From Centroberyx gerrardi (taxonomy: Eukaryota; Chordata; Actinopteri; Beryciformes; Berycidae), in contig NC_136000.1 of NCBI RefSeq assembly GCF_048128805.1, positions 10,875,354-10,939,353 of the forward strand: a DNA stretch of 64,000 nucleotides, given 5' to 3'. The position numbers were made by a program, and so were the translations under genes. The stretch's first letter is position 1. The number at the start of each line of letters is the position of its first letter. The notes under the pieces are model-generated. The model was not told the DNA's origin, did no database searches, and saw only the letters and a program-made list of their open reading frames with translations. Below are positions 48,701 to 54,600 of this stretch, piece after piece.

Positions 48701-51700
48701 AGACAAGCAAGTAGAGAAAACCGGCATCAGCCGAACCAATTTATTGCCAAATGCTTTGGGATTCAACACATTAACATTGCTTCCCATGGTCAGAAAAAGT
48801 CGGCAGATTTGTCGCTAGTCGCTTTTGAGAAATAAAGTCGCCAGGGGGGTCTGAAAAGTCGCTAAGTCTAGCGACAAAGTCGCCAAGTTGGCAACACTGG
48901 ATCCGAAACTTTGGACACTTTCTGTCGTTTTCTCTGGCCTGTCTCTTCTCTTCGCCCCTCGCTATTTTCTCTCTCTTTCTCCAGCGCGTTGTGCAACAGT
49001 AATAATCATCTGTGCGAATCTGGATTAAACGAAGCTTCGATGCAAAGAATTTGCATCGATGATTTTTAGTAATCGAGTTACTCGAGTTTCTCGAGGAATC
49101 GTTTCAGCCCTACCTTGTAGCTATCAATGGTGGATTGAGCCCTCGTGCCCTGGATGGTCTGCACCACATCCGCAGGTAGCCCAGTGCGCATCAGTCTGTC
49201 CCTCTCAGAAACCAAACCCTGAGAGGCTGTCCCAGGCTGGGCATCGCACCTATCGCTCCGTTCGCCTGAGACAATGCCCCCCATAACTGGTGTACTGTCC
49301 AGGGCGGAGCCACCAGCAGCTGTTTCATTTCTGCGTACCACGGTGCCGTCGTGCGGGCCAGTGCCACCAGAATGAGCGACTGTCTCTCCACTCTCAACCC
49401 ACCCTGCTCTCCCGTGGGACAGCAGGGTGGGTTGGTGATACTGAGACTGTCAGCCGCCCCATTTCGGCTCGAAGACCGGGGGAGGAGGGGGTTACAGAAC
49501 CACCGAACCGCTCGCTGCTCTGCCATGCTTCCCATGTGGGAAGCGAGCAGAGAGCAAAATTATGGCTGTGATCGCTGCTCTGGCTGGTTTCCCTTGTTGG
49601 AGGAGGACAGAGAGCAATCGGCCATCAGGGTGGTAGGAATTGGCTCTTTGTGGAAGAAGTAATTTGTTTTATTACAAACAAACAAATTCACGTCATTCAC
49701 ACAAGGCACAATGGGAATATTACCAGGAACATTGTGGGGGGAGACGAGGACAATGGCACTAACACCTCAGGGTCCTCTCTGGGCAGGTGGCGGAGGGGGA
49801 GCATCGCCATCGGAGCGGGCCAGTGGCGGGGCGGGCTGCATCGAGGACGGGGCCGGTGGGGGGCGAGAGGAGGACGTAGCGGAAGAGGAAGCCGCATTAT
49901 GCCATCCACGCCTCTTGGACGTCGTCATACGCCGTTCCCTCGAGTCCTGCGATGAAGTCTTCTGCTTGGTGGAAGAAGATGCCAACAGCAGATGATGGCA
50001 CAGCTGAGCCTTTTCCTCCTCTAAGCGTTGCAAACGCTGCGTAGCCAAGGTGATGGATGCGCCAAAGAGCCCGTCAGGTGACAGCGGAGCACCCAGCAGG
50101 TCCTCCTTGTCCTTCTTCTGAAGGGCTGTCAGACCGAGCCACACGTGCCGAGCCCCAACGGTAGACAGAGCCATGATGCGTCCTGTGGCGGCAGTGACTC
50201 TGGTTAAATTGTTCATCTAACCCGCAATACGGGATACATAATCCAAATCAGAAGTGGTGAGGGAGGCTTTCCCTGTCGACACGGTGGACAGGGACACCCC
50301 CAGCAGGCCCAGGTTATTGGCCACGGCTGCCGTCTGAGCCGCCAGGTGGAAAACCCTGCTGAAGAGTTCCACTGTCTCCTTGTCTCTGGATTGAGGAGGA
50401 GCATGTTTCCTGCTGCCAGACCAGCTGGTTGAGCCAGGAGAAAAATGAGCGGCCAGCGCGTCATCAAGCAGGGGAAGACCAGAGCGGCAGATAGCAGCTT
50501 TCCTGTGGACATTGGAAAAGTCAAAGAGGCTGGAGATAGGAGCCCTGCAGCGGAGCGGCTCCTTCCAGGATGCTTCCACAGCTGCCCAAATCTCGTCCAA
50601 GGCGGGAGCGACGAAGACCGGCTTGGTCTCTGTCGCCAGCTGGACTCCCTGGGCCAGGCAATCAGCGGCATGAGGGGCAGATGCAGGATCCCGCCGTTCT
50701 CTGCGGCCGTCATCACGTTGGGGAAGTCTTGTTTCAACTATGGATGAGGTAGAGCGGCAGAGGTGAAGGATGCAGCCGTAACGGAGACGGAGGAGATGTT
50801 GTCATCGCTGTCTCCGCCGGCCTCCGCCTCGCTGTCATCACAGTAGCGCTCGATCTCAGGAGAACGCTGATGCTGATAGCGTTTGAAATGAGCCCAAGGC
50901 TGCTGGCGTCTCACCATGGAAAGAGCCCTGCAGCTGCTGCAATCCGGCGAGTCGGAGACGGCGTCAGTGGCGTGTTCCGGGTCGAGGCACTCAAAACACG
51001 CCTCATGCGGATCGCGATCAGGCCGGGGCAGTCTGGGCAGTATTTAGCGATGTTGGTCTCAGATGATGCCATCCTAGGCAAACTTGTTCGTCAGGTGCTG
51101 AAGAAAAAGTGGAAGCTGAATGACGGGCCGCTCGCCATTTATAAGCGCGAGACCCCATAGGGGGTGTACAAGCTCATCCTGATTGGCTGAGCACGTGCAT
51201 GCAAATTTTCAGTGCGCTGAGGCGACTAGATGAGTGGCTAAGCCAATAGAGCCCTGTTAGAGGGCAAAGCCTGTGTGAAATAGACCGATAGTTATGCTAG
51301 GCAACTTTAAGTTTTGTGATCACAGGCGGAGCTCTCCAACATGTCACCCTGTTACTCCCATGAGTCGCTGAAGACATCATGGATGCAGAGAGGATGTGTG
51401 CTCGTCTTATATAGGGCAGAGTACCATAGGGTTGTATGGGATCATCCTGATTTGATCAGCATTGATCTTCAGAGGGTTCGACCAAGACGCCTCATATCAG
51501 CATTGCTTGTCTAAAACGATATTTGGCTCAGTTAGTAAGTAAGTCCACTTTACTGCCTTCCTCCCTGTATATATCGGTATACTTTGTTGGACTACAAGTA
51601 AGATGATACAAAGTTGACTTTTCAATCGCAATGCAAACTCATTTCATTGAGTTCATTTGCCCTTGCGTATTAGGCTACACAGATATGGTAGACACAATAA

Positions 51701-52613
51701 TTGTGGCCGTTATTTATTTAGGTGTTTAAGTTAGTCAGCGACTACAATCTTGACCAATAGGTGGGAAACACTGACACTGAAACATGCAAACGCAGGGTTA
51801 CAAATAATGCTCAAGTTGATTTTGGTATGTGTTAATTTTTTTCAGTTTCAGGATTGAAACTATAATTTAGAATGTAAAAATGCAATTCCTTGCGCATTTA
51901 AAAGCTATGCCTGAATTGCAATTATCATGCCTACACTGCATGTGTGTGTGTGTCCAACCCTCTCCCTCTCCAATCCCCCGGCATGATGATGAATACATCG
52001 GCGATATATGTGATCCTGACTGGTTGATAGGAGGATGCAGACTTTCACCCAACCCTAACGAGCATTCAAATTTTCAGCATACTGAGATAACTAAATGAGT
52101 GGTTAAGCCAATAAAGCCCTTGTTAGAGGGCCACGCCTGTATGAAATAGATAGGGATGCACCAATATGTGATATTTTCCCACCCATAGCAGCCAATACCA
52201 ACATGTATTTTTCTAAAAGTCTTAGTATAAATGCAGGTGTAAAACAGGTTATGCTTTTCAGACATGCCCATTAGGATAATTTAGTGTTTTTTTTGGGGGG
52301 GGGTTTAAACAAAAGACCATGCTAATTTTATTCTGTTGCTAAATTGACAGTTGCATTAAGTGATACACTCCTAGAGGAAAAGGTACAGCTGATACCGGCC
52401 GATACTGATAGTCTGCCAAAATATTGGTGCATCCCTAAGAGAGCCTATTTAGCAGCATGATGCCGACTTGATGAGTTGTGTGACTAGCAGGACCTGCTTT
52501 GAGTAGATAGCCTTTCACATTCAAAGCAAGCAATGTGAATTGTGCTACAAAGGGCATCAACTAGGCAAAACTGCTATGGTTGCAAACTCAAAATGCAGTC
52601 ATTTTCACTTACT
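30594..52613 (-). CDS. pphln1: Periphilin 1 (9 coding exons plus a split start codon, 369 aa)
   Basis: Periphilin is a nuclear RNA-associated subunit of the HUSH complex (with TASOR and MPP8), which silences retroelements and other long intronless transcribed DNA through H3K9me3 (family knowledge). Coding parts in order on the minus strand: 52613, 47241-47168, 46137-45907, 45558-45491, 43123-43004, 41546-41371, 41191-41159, 37371-37295, 36152-36018, 30788-30594; all phases agree and total 1110 nt. The protein starts MAYRRD, as in a human isoform, has the conserved VVNIVEKR motif, a Tyr/Arg/Ser-rich disordered middle (GSYSPDKDKAYTYQQLQQRR) and a C-terminal helical region (KALEIEKLYRQDCETFGRVVKML to residue 369) matching the TASOR-binding dimerisation domain. 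The identity rests on these motifs and on synteny. I did not find a counterpart of the human LTEKELAEAASKWA segment. Confidence 0.9.
30789..36017 (-). other. pphln1: pphln1 last intron
   Basis: 5.2 kb. No supported exon or mobile element was recognised; the longest open frame (34208-34639 minus) has no domain. Small CT-rich patches lie near 32990-33020. Confidence 0.5.
36018..36152 (-). CDS. pphln1: pphln1 coding exon, helical region start
   Basis: 135 nt, phase 0 at both ends, so it can be skipped without a frameshift. It encodes ENPPASVTESEEAV through KALEIEK. Confidence 0.9.
37295..37371 (-). CDS. pphln1: pphln1 coding exon, Ser/Thr-rich
   Basis: 77 nt, entered in phase 1 and leaving phase 0. 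It encodes KSSVLTSHTPSDSVEGSPRS and then SVSSK. Confidence 0.85.
39560..39612 (+). mobile_element. Possible L2-like LINE 3' tail
   Basis: Contains GTCTGTAAAGCCCTCTGTAA followed by AGTGCTTACAAATAA, the pattern of teleost L2 3' ends (TGTAAAGC...GCTATACAAATAAA). Diverged, and no coding part is recognised. Confidence 0.4.
40861..40940 (+). mobile_element. L2-like LINE 3' tail
   Basis: Contains TGTAAAGCGATTTAGAAAAG directly followed by TGCTATACAAATAAAGTTATTATT, a typical teleost L2-type 3' terminus with a short repeated tail. The 5' extent is not determined. Confidence 0.6.
41159..41191 (-). CDS. pphln1: pphln1 33-nt microexon
   Basis: 33 nt between a good acceptor (TTATTTTCCAG) and donor (GTAAGT). 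Phase 1 on both sides. It adds about 11 residues (YEETGHNREL plus junction codons) and can be included or skipped in frame. Confidence 0.8.
41371..41546 (-). CDS. pphln1: pphln1 coding exon, Arg/Ser/Tyr-rich
   Basis: 176 nt, entered in phase 2 and leaving phase 1. It encodes EDHDNYRRREPYTSVRDRSP and then GSNTSSGSYSPDKDKAYTYQ, the part most like mammalian SSVSSRSYSPERSKSYSFHQ. Confidence 0.9.
43004..43123 (-). CDS. pphln1: pphln1 coding exon, RG/RS-rich
   Basis: 120 nt, phase 2 to phase 2. It encodes SSGRGSPYFRSRGRGSAPRK and then PPLPYTDRG. The other two frames through it do not match the phases of the flanking exons. Confidence 0.85.
43219..43252. other. Perfect 15-bp hairpin in pphln1 intron
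   Basis: ACCCATCCCTTTTTC (43219-43233) and GAAAAAGGGATGGGT (43238-43252) are exact reverse complements around a 4-nt loop. It lies about 96 nt upstream (transcript sense) of the 43123 acceptor. Confidence 0.75.
45182..45251. repeat. 20-bp tandem duplication next to a 20-C run
   Basis: The 20-mer TTAGAGTTAGATTAAGGCTC occurs twice in direct tandem (45182-45201, 45202-45221), followed ten bases later by 20 consecutive C (45232-45251). Confidence 0.9.
45491..45558 (-). CDS. pphln1: pphln1 coding exon
   Basis: 68 nt, entered in phase 0 and leaving phase 2. It encodes EDPYSHYSSNRDDGHLRRQV and then EI, joining in frame to the RG/RS-rich exon. Confidence 0.85.
45907..46137 (-). CDS. pphln1: pphln1 coding exon with VVNIVEKR motif
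   Basis: 231 nt, phase 0 at both ends. It encodes VTVQRVVNIVEKRTSVTRPE and a Tyr/Gly/Asp-rich stretch; VVNIV is the most conserved N-terminal motif of periphilin (human RLVNIVPKK). Confidence 0.9.
47168..47241 (-). CDS. pphln1: pphln1 first main coding exon (start codon completed here)
   Basis: 74 nt. The first two bases (TG) complete an ATG whose A is the last base of the upstream exon at 52613. It encodes AYRRDRRSIRETYEEHFPPR and then DVRE. The upstream frame has a stop (52649-52647), so translation must begin at this split codon or within the exon. Confidence 0.85.
47610..47876 (-). pseudogene. DIRS tyrosine recombinase N-terminal fragment (distal part)
   Basis: The minus strand encodes WLGFQKWCGEWNIDPLNSSI and then VLSFLQ, followed after a frame change by TIKVYASAVSSCHEGFG and MKRFLQGARRKRP. 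These match the helical core-binding domain of DIRS recombinases (pattern: KVY-x-AA-x(n)-RFL-x-GARR). The catalytic R-H-R-Y part is missing, since the element end follows directly. The hAT separates it from its first part at 49113. Confidence 0.7.
47885..49112. mobile_element. Non-autonomous hAT-like transposon inserted in the DIRS recombinase
   Basis: The ends read TAGGGCTGCAGC... and (inverted) TAGGGCTGAAACGATT, followed inside by repeated ATCGATTA/AATCGAG-type sequence, the usual style of fish hAT termini. It is flanked by a perfect 8-bp duplication CCTTGTAG (47877-47884 and 49113-49120), the hAT-sized target-site duplication. At 1228 bp it has no transposase frame; the open frames inside are short. 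Removing one copy of the duplication restores continuity of the flanking recombinase frame. Confidence 0.85.
49113..49535 (-). pseudogene. DIRS RT/RNase H tail overlapping the recombinase start
   Basis: Two overlapping minus-strand frames. One (49535-49191) carries LILVALARTTAPWYAEMKQL and ends WFLRGTD, like the end of the DIRS RT/RNase H ORF. The other (49341-49113) carries LMRTGLPADVVQTIQGTRAQ and STIDSY, like the opening of DIRS recombinases. The upstream RT core is not found between here and the Gag region. Confidence 0.65.
49697..51072 (-). pseudogene. DIRS Gag-like ORF with a stop and frameshifts
   Basis: Likely start ATG at 51072-51070 (MASSETNIAKYCPDCPG). Near 51005 a frame change leads into a C-x2-C-x4-H motif (CFECLDPEH) followed by a CSSC pair and an acidic stretch (ERYCDDSEAEAGGDSDD). 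Another frame change lies near 50700-50760. From about 50660 the frame runs ALDEIWAAVEASWKEPL to SRIAG, where an in-frame TAG (50219-50217) interrupts before VWLGLTALQKKDKEDLLGAP and LSPDGLFG, a pattern I associate with fish DIRS Gag. A proline-rich tail follows. Not functional as it stands. Confidence 0.65.
51340..51480. mobile_element. Second, diverged DIRS end fragment
   Basis: The stretch from about 51370 (GAGTCGCTGAAGA...) through TATAGGGCAGAGTACCATAG and ATCATCCTGATTTGATCAGC parallels 51085-51195 of the DIRS end in the same orientation, with many substitutions. It looks like a remnant of an older related copy adjoining the main element. Confidence 0.5.
52000..52150. mobile_element. Third DIRS-end fragment
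   Basis: Contains ATTTTCAGCATACTGAGATA, ACTAAATGAGTGGTTAAGCC, CCTTGTTAGAGGGCCACGCC and TGAAATAG. This tracks the right DIRS arm (51213-51284) base for base with roughly 15-20% difference. Older than the main element; only the terminal part is present. Confidence 0.65.
52151..52437. mobile_element. hAT-like MITE with 17-bp perfect terminal inverted repeats
   Basis: TAGGGATGCACCAATAT at 52151-52167 is the exact reverse complement of 52421-52437. The 287-bp body is AT-rich and non-coding. The TAGGG-type terminus suggests hAT. The flanking 8-mers do not match, so the target duplication has decayed or the borders differ. Confidence 0.75.
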
Positions 52614-52681
52614 GTTGAAGGTGTAAATGGTGTTGTTCCAGGACTGCTATGCTCGAGGTGTCTCAGCAGGGGATAATGGAC
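52613..52681 (-). other. pphln1: pphln1 5' UTR exon 2 (supplies the A of the start codon)
   Basis: 69 nt between acceptor (CTCTTTATAG) and donor (GTAAGT). In the frame leading into the downstream coding exon it has a TAG at 52649-52647, so it is 5' UTR except its last base, the A of A|TG. The context (TTCAAC before ATG, G after) is good for initiation. Confidence 0.75.
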
Positions 52682-53223
52682 CTATAAAGAGGAAAAGAGT
52701 AGCCTCATTAATCTGACTCAAACGATGAGTGGATTCATCTCAGACCACTTGTGACAATTTAGCAATACACAGCATCGCCTTCTTGGCAGGCAGGTTAATT
52801 GTAAACAAATACTAGGTGATTTGAAAGTCAGTGCAGTTGAAATACAATTAGTGGTTCCCCAACACAAAATATCCCAGCCTTTTCTTTTTCATCAACAGTG
52901 ACTCTCATACAGGGGACACTTCCTTTTACTGAAAATGTCGATGAAGTAGATAATTTCACCGTTTACAATGTGATTACACTTTCGCCAAAGAGGGGGGCGG
53001 CGAGGTGGACAGTCCAGCACCCTGAGCAAGAGACCAAAGATGCCCATACATGTTTAATGATATCATAAGTCATAAATTTGAGCCCCTATGTCAAATCTCG
53101 CTGGGAATACAGGGGTTTTTGTTGAAATACTATGAATGTTATTAACTATAAGTGGACAAGAACGCAGTATTTACACTGTCAGCTAAGCTAGCACACCAGG
53201 AGGTCAGAAAGAAACTCACTTAC

Positions 53224-53330
53224 CAAACATTGATTTGAATACTCCCAAATAGTCCCAAATTAAGTTAACAAACACGTTTCTTCACGTGTATGGTATGGAC
53301 CAGAACGAAAACAGAAAACGCATCTTCTCT
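53224..53330 (-). other. pphln1: pphln1 5' UTR exon 1
   Basis: The donor GTAAGT follows the exon end at 53224. The 5' boundary is unknown. It carries an ATG (53230-53228) that opens a 13-codon upstream ORF continuing across the junction to TAG at 52649-52647. Confidence 0.6.
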
Positions 53331-53340
53331 TCCTTTCGCC

Positions 53341-53450
53341 CCCCCTCTTCTTCTTCTTCTACTACGTCTTCTTCTTCTTCTTCTTTACTGTTGAGGCGGT
53401 TGACATCCAACTGAAAGGTGTATTACCGCCACCTACTGGGCTGCAGTGTG
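53341..53450 (-). repeat. GAA-rich repeat with a CCAGTAGGTGGCGGTAAT block
   Basis: On the minus strand, CCAGTAGGTGGCGGTAATAC runs into ACCTTTCAGTTGG, then AACCGCC and GAA trinucleotides. As I recall, this arrangement recurs throughout teleost genomes, so I treat it as a dispersed repeat; the family is not named. Confidence 0.5.
53425..53439 (-). promoter_or_regulatory. CTCF core-consensus match
   Basis: The minus strand reads CCAGTAGGTGGCGGT, which fits the vertebrate CTCF core CCASYAGRKGGCRSY at all 15 positions. Binding is inferred from the motif only. Confidence 0.45.
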
Positions 53451-53461
53451 GGTAGAGACTA

Positions 53462-53490
53462 TAATATATATATTATATATATATATATAC
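53462..53490. repeat. (AT)n microsatellite
   Basis: About 29 nt of mainly AT dinucleotides with one interruption, between the pphln1 and yaf2 promoters. Confidence 0.9.
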
Positions 53491-54574
53491 ATAAAAACCT
53501 CATAAGAAGCCAACTGCACTTGAATCTTCACAGATCTCTTGCCTCAATGGTTGCACTTCCTCTACTCATTACAAGGCGAAGAGAATTGCCATTATTTCTA
53601 CAGTATGGCTGCTGCAGCATGGCCAGATACTCTTTTCCTCATTCTAACTTTCAGTTCAGGTATATAAAATGCACAACCTGTTTGAGCTGTTTTAGGATGT
53701 TTTGAGCCATCAGTATATATCTGAATGTATGGATTATAATTAGCATTCAGAATGCCTCCTACCAAATCAGCAACCTTTATTCTTTCTTTACTTTACAACA
53801 GGCCTAAAGTAAAATCTACAATGCATCTCATCTGATGTTCCTGTCTGCTTTTCTTTGCTGAAACAAAAACTATAGATAGCAAAGTGCTGCCGCCTTCTGG
53901 TTACCCCCGGCCCTGCGGGTGAGATAGACAGGGATCTAGAAACTACTGTGAGGAATATTTAGGCTTCAGGGTGAAATTAAGGGAATTTACTAATGATGTA
54001 GATTTGTTGTAGCAGTGTAGACAATATAGAAAGGAACAGGTCATCATGTCATCTGTTCCTCTTCGTCTAGAGTCATCTGGGTGCATTTCACAGCTTCAGA
54101 CGAGGTGAAAATAAAAATTCATAATTCTACATAAAACAAAGTCTCCATCATTCTACATCTATTTCGACCAGTAAATGCAACATTTTCGCGGGGCATTTAG
54201 TCTATTGCATCAAGGCAAGTTCATATATGCATAACATTTCTATACATGCCTGCCTACAATACATCAATAGGGAGGCAGTCTATTTCCAGTCTATTTCTGC
54301 CTATTATGTGACCCAGCGAGCGAGCAACGTCGACTTTGTTTACTTTAATTTTTACTGAATGATTTTCATCAGTGTCGTGCCACATTCATATACACATTCA
54401 TTGTATCGCTGTCCTCTGTTGTGATTGCATTAAAAGTGATTGGGTAAACCCCTACCACGTGACCATCCTTCGACAGGAGTTTCCACGACAGCTGAGAGCG
54501 GCGGCTAGTCTTTTTTTTTCTCTCCCCCCGTAACATTGGTCCTTTTTAACTCCAATAAGACGAAGTTGCGTGAA

Positions 54575-54600
54575 ATGGGAGACAAGAAGAGTCCCACAAG
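54575..54600 (+). CDS. yaf2: yaf2 coding exon 1
   Basis: 26 nt coding (MGDKKSPT plus two bases), followed by donor GTAACA. A at -3 and G at +4 give a good start context. Confidence 0.9.

Larger units (their letters stand above)
47432..51339 (-). mobile_element. DIRS-type tyrosine-recombinase retrotransposon, deleted and interrupted
   Basis: The arms 47505-47604 and 51166-51265 are inverted repeats of about 100 bp with 4 mismatches. Beyond each lies an imperfect palindrome (47432-47513 and 51257-51339) beginning TTAGAGG and ending in a pyrimidine-rich CTC(T/C)AA. Reading on the minus strand: a Gag-like region (51072 to about 49700), the end of an RT/RNase H frame (about 49535-49360), an overlapping frame entering a tyrosine recombinase N-terminal domain (about 49341-49113), then after a nested hAT the rest of that domain (47876-47610). 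The RT core and the recombinase catalytic domain are absent. Inverted termini and overlapping RT/recombinase frames are DIRS hallmarks. Sense orientation relative to pphln1. Confidence 0.8.
47242..52612 (-). other. pphln1: pphln1 start-codon-splitting intron filled with mobile elements
   Basis: 5.4 kb intron. About 4 kb is a DIRS element with a nested hAT, followed by DIRS-end fragments and a hAT-like MITE. No host exon is seen inside. Confidence 0.8.
53331..54574. promoter_or_regulatory. Divergent promoter region between pphln1 and yaf2
   Basis: About 1.2 kb separates the pphln1 5' UTR (minus) from the yaf2 start (plus). It contains TTC repeats (53341-53388), a dispersed-type repeat with a CTCF-like core (53425-53439), an AT microsatellite (53462-53490) and, near yaf2, an inverted CCAAT (ATTGG, 54535-54539). 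Head-to-head spacing suggests partly shared regulation. Confidence 0.5.

Noticed and set aside
47885..49112. Treating the hAT insert as a coding transposon
   Set aside because: No frame over about 80 codons and no transposase motif inside; classed as non-autonomous.
50213..50737. 174-codon minus ORF in the DIRS Gag region
   Set aside because: An alternate frame. The frame carrying EIWAAVEASWKEPL and continuing past a TAG into LSPDGLFG fits DIRS Gag better.
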